Below are positions 1 to 9,130 of a stretch of 64,000 nt of DNA, one piece after another. This DNA comes from Aerococcaceae bacterium zg-1292. GTDB taxonomy: Bacteria > Bacillota > Bacilli > Lactobacillales > Aerococcaceae. How positions within the stretch are numbered: the first letter of the stretch is position 1; the number at the start of each line of letters is the position of its first letter. The stretch covers positions 665,001 to 729,000 of the forward strand of contig CP065955.1 in the NCBI GenBank assembly GCA_016126655.1. The letters run 5' to 3'. The notes beneath the pieces were generated by a model. That model made no database searches. It worked only from the letters and a program-made list of their open reading frames with translations, and was not told the DNA's origin. Made by a program: the position numbers and the translations under genes.

Positions 1-1954
<1,954 letters not shown>

Positions 1955-2036
1955 AAGAGATTTTGAGGGAAAGTTAGGGTTATTCAGTTTTGAGTGAGCT
2001 TGAGAAAGTTTATTCAACAAGACGAGACGATTCTCT

Positions 2037-2155
2037 GTGTGGTGACGATGGCAAGAAGGACACACCTGTACCCATGCCATGCCGAACAGCAGTTAAGCTT
2101 CTTAGCGCCGATGGTAGTTGGACCTTTGGTCCTGTGAGAGTAGGACGTTGCCATG
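2037..2155 (+). rRNA. 5S ribosomal RNA
   Basis: Typical Firmicutes 5S rRNA: it opens with TGTGGTGACGATGGC, contains the internal AAGCTTCTTAGCGCCGATGGTAGT block and ends GAGTAGGACGTTGCCA, which pairs with the start. It lies 82 bases behind the 23S end and 24 bases before the first tRNA. The ends are estimated to within a few bases. Confidence 0.95.
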
Positions 2156-2179
2156 CAGGAGAAGTCGTTGAAGTCAACT

Positions 2180-2255
2180 GGAGGTTTAGCTCAGCTGGGA
2201 GAGCACCTGCCTTACAAGCAGGGGGTCAGCGGTTCGAACCCGTTAACCTCCACCA
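2180..2255 (+). tRNA. tRNA-Val (UAC)
   Basis: Full cloverleaf with acceptor GGAGGTT/AACCTCC. The anticodon loop CTTACAA gives TAC. This is the only tRNA in the array with a genomically encoded CCA end. Confidence 0.96.
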
Positions 2256-2256
2256 T

Positions 2257-2329
2257 GACTCGTTAGCTCAGTTGGTAGAGCAACTGACTTTTAATCAGTG
2301 GGTCACAGGTTCGAATCCTGTACGGGTCA
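2257..2329 (+). tRNA. tRNA-Lys (UUU)
   Basis: Acceptor GACTCGT/ACGGGTC, anticodon loop CTTTTAA, discriminator A. The CCA end is not encoded. It starts two bases after tRNA-Val. Confidence 0.96.
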
Positions 2330-2348
2330 TTCATGAAGATGAAAAAAT

Positions 2349-2430
2349 GCGGGTGTGGCGGAATTGGCAGACGCACCAGATTTAGGATCTGGCGCCTTCG
2401 GGCGTGGGGGTTCAAGTCCCTTCACCCGCA
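2349..2430 (+). tRNA. tRNA-Leu (UAG)
   Basis: Class II tRNA with a long variable arm, acceptor GCGGGTG/CACCCGC, and anticodon loop TTTAGGA in the stem CCAGA/TCTGG. Confidence 0.96.
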
Positions 2431-2439
2431 TGGGAACAA

Positions 2440-2512
2440 GCCGGCTTAGCTCAGTTGGTAGAGCATCTGATTTGTAATCAGAGGGTCGAGGGTTCAAGTC
2501 CTTTAGCCGGCA
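2440..2512 (+). tRNA. tRNA-Thr (UGU)
   Basis: Acceptor GCCGGCT/AGCCGGC, anticodon stem TCTGA/TCAGA with loop TTTGTAA, discriminator A. Confidence 0.96.
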
Positions 2513-2522
2513 TGAAAAGTAT

Positions 2523-2594
2523 GCGGAAATAGTTCAGTGGTAGAACACCACCTTGCCAAGGTGGGGGTCGCGGGTTCGAATCCCGTTTTCCGCT
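2523..2594 (+). tRNA. tRNA-Gly (GCC)
   Basis: Acceptor GCGGAAA/TTTCCGC, anticodon stem CCACC/GGTGG with loop TTGCCAA, discriminator T. Confidence 0.96.
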
Positions 2595-2624
2595 TTTGCC
2601 AGAGTAAGAAATTACGGCAGAGAT

Positions 2625-2710
2625 GCCGGGGTGGCGGAACTGGCAGACGCACAGGACTTAAAATCCTGCGGGTAGTGATACCCGTACCGGTTCGATTCCG
2701 GTCCTCGGCA
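2625..2710 (+). tRNA. tRNA-Leu (UAA)
   Basis: Class II tRNA, acceptor GCCGGGG/CCTCGGC, anticodon stem CAGGA/TCCTG with loop CTTAAAA, long variable arm. Confidence 0.96.
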
Positions 2711-2718
2711 TATAAGGA

Positions 2719-2792
2719 GCACCCATAGCTCAATTGGATAGAGTACTTGACTACGAATCAAGCGGTTGCAGGTTCGACTCCTGCTGGGTGTA
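2719..2792 (+). tRNA. tRNA-Arg (ACG)
   Basis: Acceptor GCACCCA/TGGGTGT, anticodon stem CTTGA/TCAAG with loop CTACGAA. The A34 is presumably edited to inosine by TadA, as in other bacteria. Confidence 0.95.
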
Positions 2793-2800
2793 TACAGAAA

Positions 2801-2874
2801 CGGGAAGTAGCTCAGCTTGGTAGAGCACTTGGTTTGGGACCAAGGGGTCGCAGGTTCGAATCCTGTCTTCCCGA
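2801..2874 (+). tRNA. tRNA-Pro (UGG)
   Basis: Acceptor CGGGAAG/CTTCCCG, anticodon stem CTTGG/CCAAG with loop TTTGGGA. Confidence 0.96.
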
Positions 2875-2892
2875 TTTTTTTAATGATAAAAT

Positions 2893-2965
2893 GGGGGATT
2901 AGCTCAGCTGGGAGAGCGCCTGCTTTGCACGCAGGAGGTCAGCGGTTCGATCCCGCTATTCTCCA
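2893..2965 (+). tRNA. tRNA-Ala (UGC)
   Basis: Acceptor GGGGGAT/ATTCTCC with two G-T pairs, anticodon stem CCTGC/GCAGG with loop TTTGCAC. Confidence 0.96.
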
Positions 2966-2985
2966 TTACAAAGATAGAAAAAGAT

Positions 2986-3059
2986 GGCGGTGTAGCTCAG
3001 CTGGCTAGAGCGTCCGGTTCATACCCGGGAGGTCATGGGTTCGATCCCCTTCGCCGCTA
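2986..3059 (+). tRNA. tRNA-Met (CAU), elongator
   Basis: Acceptor GGCGGTG/CGCCGCT, anticodon loop TTCATAC. The body matches the Firmicutes elongator Met type. It lacks the initiator features seen in the CAU tRNA at 3255. Confidence 0.92.
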
Positions 3060-3069
3060 TAAGAGGGAT

Positions 3070-3143
3070 GGACCTTTAGCTCAGGTGGTTAGAGCAGACG
3101 GCTCATAACCGTCCGGTCGTAGGTTCGAGTCCTACAAGGTCCA
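3070..3143 (+). tRNA. tRNA-Ile2 (CAU, lysidine-modified)
   Basis: Acceptor GGACCTT/AAGGTCC, anticodon stem GACGG/CCGTC with loop CTCATAA. The body matches the B. subtilis tRNA-Ile(CAU) type, whose C34 is converted to lysidine by TilS. Array order (Met, Ile2, Ser, fMet) is the same as in the B. subtilis trnB array as I recall it. Confidence 0.85.
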
Positions 3144-3152
3144 TAAGAAAAC

Positions 3153-3242
3153 GGAGGATTACCCAAGTCCGGCTGAAGGGAACGGTCTTGAAAACCGTCA
3201 GGCGTGTAAGAGCGTGCGTGGGTTCGAATCCCACATCCTCCT
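3153..3242 (+). tRNA. tRNA-Ser (UGA), copy 1
   Basis: Class II tRNA, acceptor GGAGGAT/ATCCTCC, anticodon stem ACGGT/ACCGT with loop CTTGAAA. It is identical over its full 90 bases to the copy at 3711-3800. Confidence 0.96.
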
Positions 3243-3254
3243 TTATAATAACAT

Positions 3255-3327
3255 CGCGGGGTGGAGAAGTTGGCATCTCGTCGGGCTCATAACCCGAAGG
3301 TCGCAGGTTCGAGTCCTGCCCCCGCAA
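3255..3327 (+). tRNA. tRNA-fMet (CAU), initiator
   Basis: The first acceptor pair is the C-A mismatch typical of initiators (CGCGGGG/CCCCGCA). The anticodon stem has the three G-C pairs (CGGGCTCATAACCCG). The D stem is GAGA/TCTC. Confidence 0.95.
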
Positions 3328-3343
3328 TAGTAAAGAAGAAGGT

Positions 3344-3414
3344 GCGGGTGTAGTTTAGTGGTAAAACTACAGCCTTCCAAGCTGTTGTCGCGAGTTCGAT
3401 TCTCGTCACCCGCT
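3344..3414 (+). tRNA. tRNA-Gly (UCC), copy 1
   Basis: Acceptor GCGGGTG/CACCCGC, anticodon stem ACAGC/GCTGT with loop CTTCCAA. Identical to the copy at 3888-3958. Confidence 0.96.
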
Positions 3415-3424
3415 TTAAGAAAAA

Positions 3425-3498
<74 letters not shown>

Positions 3499-3522
3499 TA
3501 CAAGTGAAAAGACTTGGTTGAT

Positions 3523-3610
3523 GGGGAAGTACTCAAGAGGCTGAAGAGGCGCCCCTGCTAAGGGTGTAGGTCGGGAAACCGGCGCGAGGGTTCAAATCCC
3601 TCCTTCTCCG
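3523..3610 (+). tRNA. tRNA-Ser (GCU)
   Basis: Class II tRNA, acceptor GGGGAAG/CTTCTCC, anticodon loop CTGCTAA, discriminator G. Confidence 0.94.
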
Positions 3611-3624
3611 TAGGAAACGAAGAC

Positions 3625-3696
3625 GGTCCGTTGGTCAAGTGGTTAAGACACCGCCCTTTCACGGCGGTAACACGGGTTCGAATCCCGTACGGATCA
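3625..3696 (+). tRNA. tRNA-Glu (UUC)
   Basis: Acceptor GGTCCGT/ACGGATC, anticodon stem CCGCC/GGCGG with loop CTTTCAC. Confidence 0.96.
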
Positions 3697-3710
3697 TAGA
3701 TAAAAAAGAT

Positions 3711-3800
3711 GGAGGATTACCCAAGTCCGGCTGAAGGGAACGGTCTTGAAAACCGTCAGGCGTGTAAGAGCGTGCGTGGGTTCGAATCCCACATCCTCCT
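3711..3800 (+). tRNA. tRNA-Ser (UGA), copy 2
   Basis: Identical 90-base duplicate of the tRNA at 3153-3242. Confidence 0.96.
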
Positions 3801-3805
3801 TTCGA

Positions 3806-3878
3806 GGTTCCGTGGTGTAGGGGTTAACATGCCTGCCTGTCACGCAGGAGATCGCGGGTTCAAATCCCGTCGGGACCG
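3806..3878 (+). tRNA. tRNA-Asp (GUC)
   Basis: Acceptor GGTTCCG/CGGGACC, anticodon stem CCTGC/GCAGG with loop CTGTCAC, discriminator G. Confidence 0.96.
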
Positions 3879-3887
3879 TAGAAACTT

Positions 3888-3958
3888 GCGGGTGTAGTTT
3901 AGTGGTAAAACTACAGCCTTCCAAGCTGTTGTCGCGAGTTCGATTCTCGTCACCCGCT
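3888..3958 (+). tRNA. tRNA-Gly (UCC), copy 2
   Basis: Identical 71-base duplicate of the tRNA at 3344-3414. It is the last gene of the array, followed after five bases by the array terminator. Confidence 0.96.
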
Positions 3959-3963
3959 TGTTG

Positions 3964-3990
3964 GACTCACTTCTGTGAGTCTTTTTTATT
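3964..3990 (+). terminator. Terminator of the rrn/tRNA array
   Basis: Perfect 7-bp stem GACTCAC/GTGAGTC with loop TTCT, followed by six T and a further T-rich run. It ends the stable-RNA operon. Confidence 0.9.
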
Positions 3991-4015
3991 TTTACGTAGG
4001 GGAGGATGATTGAGT

Positions 4016-4264
4016 ATGTTAGAGCAACAAAAGATTTCACGTTTAAATGAATTAGCGCGTAAGAAAAAAGCTGAAGGATTAACTGAGGATGAGTTGTCTG
4101 AACAAGCAGAATTGAGAAAAGAATATATTGAAAATTTGCGTTCAGGTTTTAGAAATCATATTGAAGGATTGAAAATTGTTGATGAAGAAGGCAATGATGT
4201 GACTCCTGAAAAAGTTAAAGCAATTCAAAGAAAAAAAGGGTTACATAATCGTCATTTGGACTAA
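4016..4264 (+). CDS. ynzC: DUF896/YnzC family small protein
   Basis: 82-residue soluble protein of the DUF896 (UPF0291, B. subtilis YnzC) family. The pattern is clear: a helical N-terminus with [11 protein letters not shown], then [15 protein letters not shown], and the family end motif [18 protein letters not shown]. The family is short, alpha-helical and of uncertain role; in B. subtilis it is SOS-linked through the yneA region. The ATG at 4016 is preferred by family alignment. GGGGAGG at 3999-4005 is 10 bases from it and 4 bases from an in-frame TTG at 4010, so the TTG start (84 residues) remains possible. It stands alone between the tRNA terminator and the YneF gene. Confidence 0.88.
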   Translation: MLEQQKISRLNELARKKKAEGLTEDELSEQAELRKEYIENLRSGFRNHIEGLKIVDEEGNDVTPEKVKAIQRKKGLHNRHLD

Positions 4265-4334
4265 CTTTTTCTTTTTTATTGAGTGATACTTTAGTATAAT
4301 ATAGTTATGTTTAAAGATGAAAGCGAGGGATATT

Positions 4335-4550
4335 ATGCCAACTTGGGGCTGGTTATTAGTTGTATTAATTGCTGTAATTGGAGGTTTTGTTGCGGGATTT
4401 TTCATGGCTCGTCGTTATATGATGAACTATTTTAAAGAAAATCCACCAATTGATGAGCGTATGATTACGATGATGATGACACAAATGGGTCAAAAACCAT
4501 CTAGAAAAAAAGTACAACAAATTATGCAATCTATGAAAGTGCATCAGTAA
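4335..4550 (+). CDS. yneF: YneF family (UPF0154) membrane protein
   Basis: 71-residue single-pass membrane protein. Residues 2-25 form one transmembrane helix (GWLLVVLIAVIGGFVAGFF), followed by the family block ARRYMMNYFKENPPIDERMI and a Met/Lys-rich tail MGQKPSRKKVQQIMQSM, all typical of UPF0154 (YneF). Function in the family is unknown. The ATG at 4335 has GAGGG five bases upstream. An in-frame ATG at 4317 would add six residues but has no ribosome-binding site. A TATAAT box at 4295-4300 may be its -10 element. A strong terminator follows at 4561. Confidence 0.9.
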   Translation: MPTWGWLLVVLIAVIGGFVAGFFMARRYMMNYFKENPPIDERMITMMMTQMGQKPSRKKVQQIMQSMKVHQ

Positions 4551-4560
4551 TAACTTTATC

Positions 4561-4590
4561 AACTTCTCTCAGTTGAGAGAAGTTTTTTTA
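4561..4590 (+). terminator. Terminator after yneF
   Basis: Perfect 10-bp stem AACTTCTCTC/GAGAGAAGTT with loop AGTT and a run of T. It separates yneF from cysK. Confidence 0.93.
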
Positions 4591-4700
4591 TTTAGTTAAA
4601 TGACATTGTATTATTCTCAATATTTCTTGGTGCATTTCACTTGAATTAGAATGTCAAAGGGTATAGACTTGTTCTATTATTATTTTTGAGGGGGATATAG

Positions 4701-5609
4701 ATGTTATATCAAAATATTGCTGATACAATTGGAAATACTCCATTAGTTAAACTTAATTTTAATGAGACAGATAGTGCAGATATATATGTAAAAGTTGAAA
4801 GTTTTAATCCGAGTGGTAGCGTAAAAGACCGTGCGACTTATTATATTTTACAAGATTTGTTATCGAAAGGGATATTGGAGCCCGGTGGTACGATTGTTGA
4901 AGCGACAAGTGGTAATACGGGTATCGCTTTGTCAATGATGGGTGCTGCCTTAGGTATTAAAGTTGTTTTGGTTATGCCGGAGACAATGACGGTAGAGCGT
5001 CGTAATTTAATGGCTGCTTTTGGTGCTGAAATTATTTTAACACCCGGTGCTGAAGGAATGGCTGGTGCCACAAGTAAGGCTGAAAGTTTATCAAAAGAAT
5101 TTGATGCTCCTATTTTTGGACAATTTACTAATCCTGCAAATATTAAAGCGCATATTGAGACAACTGCTAAAGAGATAATTACGGATTTAGGTCATGTTGA
5201 TGGATTTGTTGCTGGCGTAGGGACCGGTGGTACTGTGTCAGGAACAGCGCAAGGCTTAAAGGATAATAATACAGGTACAGTTGTTTGGGCTGTTGAACCT
5301 GAAGAATCTGCGTTGATTTCAAAGGGGAGTTCGGGATCGCACAAAATTCAAGGTATCGGAGCCAACTTTATTCCTGATAATTATGATGCTTCTGTTATCG
5401 ATGAAGTAGTTACCGTATCAAGTGAAGATGCTTTGGCAATGACGCGTCGATTAGCAAATGAATTTGGTATTTTAGCTGGAATTTCTGCTGGAGCTAATGT
5501 GACAGCGGCTCTTCGTTTAGCAAAATCTCTAGGGTCTGGCAAAAAAGTTGTGACAGTCTTACCGGATACGGGCGAACGTTACCTTTCTGTAGGAATTTTC
5601 AATGCTTAA
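4701..5609 (+). CDS. cysK: Cysteine synthase A (O-acetylserine sulfhydrylase)
   Basis: 302-residue PLP enzyme that makes L-cysteine from O-acetylserine and sulfide in the cytoplasm. Visible signatures are the PLP lysine K42 in PSGSVKDR, the substrate-binding loop TSGNTG (69-74), the phosphate-binding GTGGTVSG and the C-terminal PDTGERYLS. Length and motifs are those of CysK rather than cystathionine beta-synthase. The ATG sits behind GAGGGGG. The gene overlaps cysE by 8 bases, so the two enzymes that make and use O-acetylserine are translationally coupled. No T-box or SAM riboswitch fits in the roughly 110 bases upstream, so the leader offers no cysteine-sensing RNA. Confidence 0.96.
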   Translation: MLYQNIADTIGNTPLVKLNFNETDSADIYVKVESFNPSGSVKDRATYYILQDLLSKGILEPGGTIVEATSGNTGIALSMMGAALGIKVVLVMPETMTVERRNLMAAFGAEIILTPGAEGMAGATSKAESLSKEFDAPIFGQFTNPANIKAHIETTAKEIITDLGHVDGFVAGVGTGGTVSGTAQGLKDNNTGTVVWAVEPEESALISKGSSGSHKIQGIGANFIPDNYDASVIDEVVTVSSEDALAMTRRLANEFGILAGISAGANVTAALRLAKSLGSGKKVVTVLPDTGERYLSVGIFNA

Positions 5610-6168
5610 TACAATAAAATTTTGGTGGGAAGAAGCGCAATGGGTTTATGAACAAGATCCGTCTTGTAAAAGTGTTTGGCAAGCATTATTGCTTTTTCCT
5701 GGGTTGAAGGCAAGACGTTATCATACATTATCACATTGGTTTTATCAAAGAGGTCATTATTTTATTGCACGGTATCTATCTGAACGAGCGAGTCGTAAGA
5801 CAGGTATTGAAATTCATCCAGGTGCAACTATTGGTAATCATTTGTTCATCGACCATGGGACAGGGGTTGTGATTGGTGAGACAGTGATTATCGGTGACCG
5901 GGTTACTATTTTTCATGGGGTCACACTCGGTGGTACTGGCAAGACAAAGGGCGTGAAACGGCATCCAACAGTTGAAGACGATGTAATTATCGGTGCAGGT
6001 GCGACTGTTTTAGGTGATGTCACTTTACATCGGAAGTCAAAGATTGGAGCTGGAGCTGTTGTATTAAAATCTGTGCCAGAAAATGTGACCGCAGTAGGTA
6101 TTCCGGCTGTGTTTTATCCTAAAAAAGATGTACCTCAAGCGGTTGTGCCAATTGAATGGATGATTTAG
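5602..6168 (+). CDS. cysE: Serine O-acetyltransferase
   Basis: 188-residue acetyltransferase that converts L-serine and acetyl-CoA to O-acetylserine, the substrate of the CysK encoded just upstream. After a helical N-terminus, residues from about 70 on form a left-handed beta-helix of hexapeptide repeats (IEIHPGATIG, FIDHGTGVVIG, VTLGGTGK). The catalytic His lies in the IDHGTG region, and the family marker GVTLGGTGK is intact. It is shorter than enteric CysE (about 270), as usual for Firmicutes enzymes. The start ATG lies inside the end of cysK with AGGAA just upstream. Confidence 0.95.
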   Translation: MLNTIKFWWEEAQWVYEQDPSCKSVWQALLLFPGLKARRYHTLSHWFYQRGHYFIARYLSERASRKTGIEIHPGATIGNHLFIDHGTGVVIGETVIIGDRVTIFHGVTLGGTGKTKGVKRHPTVEDDVIIGAGATVLGDVTLHRKSKIGAGAVVLKSVPENVTAVGIPAVFYPKKDVPQAVVPIEWMI

Positions 6169-6280
6169 AGTAGTATATTGTTAAAAAGTATAAGCGTTAT
6201 TCGGTTCAATCAGAATCTTATTAAATGAGGGATAATGATAAGATATGTTAATTTTTATTAGCGGGTAAATCTTATCTAAA

Positions 6281-6327
6281 CTACTATATTTAGTATTGAT
6301 ATTGATTGAAAACACAATATCTTGTTG
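6281..6327 (+). promoter_or_regulatory. Tandem NrdR boxes in front of nrdH
   Basis: Two 16-bp sites resemble the NrdR consensus ACACWATATATWGTGT: 6281-6296 (core ACTATATTTAGT) and 6312-6327 (core ACACAATATCTTGT). Their starts are exactly 31 bp apart, three helical turns, which is the spacing known for NrdR pairs. The second box overlaps the -35 of the nrdH promoter, as expected for a repressor site. Confidence 0.75.
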
Positions 6328-6353
6328 CTTAAGTATGGTTTGCCAGGTAAAAT
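6325..6353 (+). promoter_or_regulatory. nrdH promoter
   Basis: -35 TTGCTT at 6325-6330, 17-bp spacer, -10 TAAAAT at 6348-6353. This predicts a leader of about 30 bases before the nrdH ATG. Confidence 0.6.
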
Positions 6354-6388
6354 AGATGTTGTGATAAAATTTTTGAAAGAGTGATAGT

Positions 6389-6619
6389 ATGAAAAATGTA
6401 ACAGTATATTCAAAACCGAACTGTATGCAATGTAATTTTACAAAGAAATTTTTAGATGATAATGCCATTGATTATACGATGATTGATGTGTATGAAGATG
6501 ATACGGCGTTAACAAAAGTAAAAGAATTAGGGTTCCAATCATTACCTGTTGTTGTCATTGATGGGGAAGAACCGTTCTTTGGTTTTAGACCGGATCGTTT
6601 GGAAAGTTTGACTGCGTAA
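6389..6619 (+). CDS. nrdH: NrdH-redoxin
   Basis: 76-residue glutaredoxin-like redoxin that supplies electrons to the class Ib ribonucleotide reductase NrdEF. The redox pair is C12-M-Q-C15 in SKPNCMQCNFTKKFL. The family block GFQSLPVVVIDG and the C-terminal FFGFRPDRL (thioredoxin-reductase recognition) are intact. It stands alone: nrdI, nrdE and nrdF are not adjacent, which is unusual, but the tandem NrdR boxes upstream still tie it to the dNTP regulon. A terminator follows at once. Confidence 0.94.
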   Translation: MKNVTVYSKPNCMQCNFTKKFLDDNAIDYTMIDVYEDDTALTKVKELGFQSLPVVVIDGEEPFFGFRPDRLESLTA

Positions 6620-6633
6620 TGGATGAATGGTTT

Positions 6634-6668
6634 AAAGAGACGGCTTCATGGTTGGTCGTCTCTTTTTC
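6634..6668 (+). terminator. Terminator after nrdH
   Basis: Stem AGAGACG/CGTCTCT followed by TTTTCTT. Confidence 0.88.
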
Positions 6669-6772
6669 TTATTTGTTATGTGTTATGAGCGAAATATGAA
6701 ATATTCGGTGTTTTATTGCTGATTGCATCATTTTAAGAAACAACGTTTGTGATACTATGTTAAGGAGTTTGT

Positions 6773-7030
6773 ATGAATTTATTTTTTGTATATTTGGTTG
6801 CAGTCAATTCGTTATTATTTATCTTTATGGGTGTCGATAAGTACAAAGCTGTTAAACATCGTTATCGTATTCCAGAAAGTTGGTTATTATCTCTTGGACT
6901 ATTAGGTGGCGGGCTAGGTGGTTGGCTGAGCCTATTGATTTTCCGGCATAAAATTAGAAAAATGTATTTTAAAGTGGTATTTTCAGCTGGTTTGCTTGTG
7001 ATGCTTTATATTTATTGGCGAATTTTTTGA
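6773..7030 (+). CDS. DUF1294 family membrane protein
   Basis: 85-residue membrane protein of the DUF1294 family. It has an N-terminal helix (residues 2-20), the family core MGVDKYKAVKHRYRIPES, a second glycine-rich helix (LLGGGLGGWLSLLIF), the motif RHKIRKMYF and a last helix. Members are small and uncharacterised; the RHK(T/I) motif is diagnostic. The start ATG follows AAGGAG with good spacing. The gene lies between the nrdH terminator and the HIT promoter and appears monocistronic. Confidence 0.87.
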   Translation: MNLFFVYLVAVNSLLFIFMGVDKYKAVKHRYRIPESWLLSLGLLGGGLGGWLSLLIFRHKIRKMYFKVVFSAGLLVMLYIYWRIF

Positions 7031-7055
7031 AAAATGGCGCTTTCTTTGATATACT
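7027..7055 (+). promoter_or_regulatory. Promoter of the HIT-YtxH pair
   Basis: -35 TTGAAA at 7027-7032, 17-bp spacer, extended -10 TGA-TATACT ending at 7055. The -35 overlaps the stop codon of the DUF1294 gene. Confidence 0.75.
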
Positions 7056-7100
7056 CAAAGGTAACGAATGTAAATTTTCAATACATGAGGTGAATAATAG

Positions 7101-7526
7101 ATGACAGATTGTATTTTTTGCAAAATAATTAAAGGAGAGATTCCATCATCAAAAGTATATGAAGATGATATAGTCTATGCTTTTTTAGATATTTCCCAAA
7201 CAACACCAGGACATACTTTGGTTGTGCCTAAAGAACATGTAGATGATATTTTTGCGTATTCCGATGAGTTAGCAGCGAATGTTTTAGCACGCTTGCCAAA
7301 AATTGCTCGAGCTTTGGATGCGGCATTTCCAGAGATGGAAGGATTGAATATTTTAAATAATAATCGAGAAATGGCCTATCAAACAGTGTTCCATTCCCAT
7401 TGGCATTTAATACCACGGTATAGTCAAGAAGATGGGTTTAAATTGACTTTTGCGACACATACAGGTGAAATGAGTGCGGAAGAATTAAAACAAATGTCAA
7501 CTAATATTGCCAAACATATTGAATAA
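7101..7526 (+). CDS. hit: HIT family protein (nucleotide hydrolase/transferase)
   Basis: 141-residue histidine-triad protein. The N-terminus CIFCKIIKGEIPS and the triad H98-S-H100-W-H102 (FHSHWHLIPR) are classic for the Hint/HIT branch, which hydrolyses purine nucleoside phosphoramidates and similar nucleotides. Cytoplasmic; the physiological substrate is not evident. It forms a small operon with the YtxH-like gene 14 bases downstream, followed by prsA with its own promoter. Association of hit, ytxH-like and prsA is common in Lactobacillales. Confidence 0.93.
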   Translation: MTDCIFCKIIKGEIPSSKVYEDDIVYAFLDISQTTPGHTLVVPKEHVDDIFAYSDELAANVLARLPKIARALDAAFPEMEGLNILNNNREMAYQTVFHSHWHLIPRYSQEDGFKLTFATHTGEMSAEELKQMSTNIAKHIE

Positions 7527-7540
7527 ACTGGAGGGGTTCG

Positions 7541-7900
7541 ATGTCTGGATTTAAATCAGGATTATTTTGGGGCGCGGTATTTGGTGGTTTGGCAGGATTA
7601 ATGAATGCACCGCAAAAAGGTAGCCAAACACGTAAAGAGTTAAGTGAGTATTTGACACAAGTAAAAGAAGATGCAACGGATCTAAAGTTTAAAACGGATC
7701 ATTTACAAGCGCTAATCGACCGAATTATTCATACAGAAGTGAAGCAAACCATGGAGACGGTTGAGGATGTGTCATTGATGGTGAGACGATTTTTAGAGTC
7801 GAATCAACCAAGAATTAATCGGGTACAACGAAAATTAATCCATCTACAAGAAAATCTTGAACAGAATATGAACGAATTACGAATAAATGAAGAAAAGTAA
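7541..7900 (+). CDS. YtxH-like protein
   Basis: 119-residue protein with an N-terminal glycine-rich membrane-associated segment (FKSGLFWGAVFGGLAGLMNAP) followed by the QKGSQTRKEL motif that defines the YtxH/gas-vesicle-like family, then a long helix that is probably coiled coil to the end. Function in this context is unknown. RBS GGAGGGG precedes the ATG. It is co-transcribed with the HIT gene. Confidence 0.82.
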   Translation: MSGFKSGLFWGAVFGGLAGLMNAPQKGSQTRKELSEYLTQVKEDATDLKFKTDHLQALIDRIIHTEVKQTMETVEDVSLMVRRFLESNQPRINRVQRKLIHLQENLEQNMNELRINEEK

Positions 7901-7939
7901 TATTTTTTCATGAAGAAGCAACCATTTATATTAAATTTG

Positions 7940-7948
7940 TGTTATAGT
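7940..7948 (+). promoter_or_regulatory. Extended -10 promoter of prsA
   Basis: TGT-TATAGT at 7940-7948 is an extended -10 element. No convincing -35 is present. The ATG follows 48 bases later. Confidence 0.5.
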
Positions 7949-7995
7949 ATCAATGGTTATAAAAATTGAAGCAAACTAAAGGAGTCAACACAATA

Positions 7996-9075
7996 ATGAA
8001 AAAAAGTTTAGTAAAAATTGCAAGTGCGTCAGCAGTAGTCTTAATGTTAGCAGGATGCTCAACAACGGGAGCCCAAAATGGTTCTGCAACGAATAAAGCA
8101 GATAAGAGCGAAACAATTGCTACTATTGGTAAAGAAAAAATCTCGTTTGATGATTATTATTCAGAGTTGAAAAAACAAGCAGGTGCTGCAACATTACGTA
8201 GTATGATTATTCAACGTGTCTTAGAGCAAAAAGTGGCAGATAAAGATGCTTTGAAAAAATCTGCTGAAAGCGAAGTAGATCAGCAAATTAAAAGTGCTGG
8301 TGGTGAAGCTGTATTTGCAAAATTGTTGGCCTTTAAAAAATTAGGTTCAATTGAAGACTTTAGACGTTCAGTATACGTTCGCAATTTGTTCCAAGAAGTT
8401 ATTGAAAAAAATGTTGATACGTCAGAAGATGCGATTAAAAAATTCTATGAATCTGGCTATAAACCAGTTATGGAAGCACAACATATCTTAGTTGAAAAAG
8501 AAGACGAGGCTAAGAATATTATTAAACGTTTAAATGATGGTGAAGATTTTGAAAAATTAGCTAAAGAATTATCAAAAGATGGTTCTGGTAAAAACGGTGG
8601 TAAATTAGGTGAATTTACTTCTGGTAAAATGGTTAAAGAATTTGAAGATGCTGTTAAATCAGTAGGTAACGGAGAATTAGTTGCTAAACCAGTAAAATCT
8701 AAATATGGTTGGCATGTTATTCGTACGATTAAAAATGGTGAAAAATTACCGTATGGTGAAGTTAAAGATGCTGTGAAGAAACAATACTTAGAAAGCAAAT
8801 TTAATGACTCTGCAGTTGCTTACAGTGTTGTAGGTAAATTAATTAAAGAAGTTGGTGTTGAAGTTAAAGACCAAGAATTAAAACCAGTCTTGGATGATTT
8901 AATGGCAGCAATTAAAAATGCTGAAGAAAAAGTAAAAAAATCTGAAACAGAAACAACAACGACTGCTGAAAAAGAAACAACAGCTGCGCCTGCTGAAAAA
9001 GAAACGACAGCGAGTGAAGAAACGACAGAAGCAGCAAAAGAAGAAACAACAGTTGAAGAAACAACTGCTGAATAA
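7996..9075 (+). CDS. prsA: PrsA-type foldase lipoprotein (peptidyl-prolyl isomerase)
   Basis: 359-residue extracytoplasmic folding factor anchored to the outer face of the membrane. The signal peptide ends in lipobox LAGC with lipidated C21. A SurA-like N domain (residues about 40-140) precedes a parvulin PPIase domain (about 145-245: AQHILVEKEDEA, GSGKNGGKLGEF, GWHVIR). The protein ends in about 45 residues of Thr/Glu/Ala low complexity (repeated KETT and EETT). PrsA helps secreted proteins and PBPs fold. The ATG at 7996 gives a normal signal peptide; an in-frame TTG at 7966 would add an implausible leader. The acidic tail is unusual and lies beyond the usual domain end. Confidence 0.93.
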   Translation: MKKSLVKIASASAVVLMLAGCSTTGAQNGSATNKADKSETIATIGKEKISFDDYYSELKKQAGAATLRSMIIQRVLEQKVADKDALKKSAESEVDQQIKSAGGEAVFAKLLAFKKLGSIEDFRRSVYVRNLFQEVIEKNVDTSEDAIKKFYESGYKPVMEAQHILVEKEDEAKNIIKRLNDGEDFEKLAKELSKDGSGKNGGKLGEFTSGKMVKEFEDAVKSVGNGELVAKPVKSKYGWHVIRTIKNGEKLPYGEVKDAVKKQYLESKFNDSAVAYSVVGKLIKEVGVEVKDQELKPVLDDLMAAIKNAEEKVKKSETETTTTAEKETTAAPAEKETTASEETTEAAKEETTVEETTAE

Positions 9076-9090
9076 TACGATTAATTTTAA

Positions 9091-9130
9091 GCACTCTGTG
9101 AATGAAAAGGATTCACAGAGTGTATTTTTA
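9091..9130 (+). terminator. Terminator after prsA
   Basis: 12-bp stem CACTCTGTGAAT/ATTCACAGAGTG with loop GAAAAGG, then TATTTTTA. Confidence 0.9.

Noticed and set aside
4591-4700. T-box or S-box riboswitch before cysK
   Set aside because: Only about 110 bases are available; no T-box sequence, specifier loop or anti-terminator was seen.
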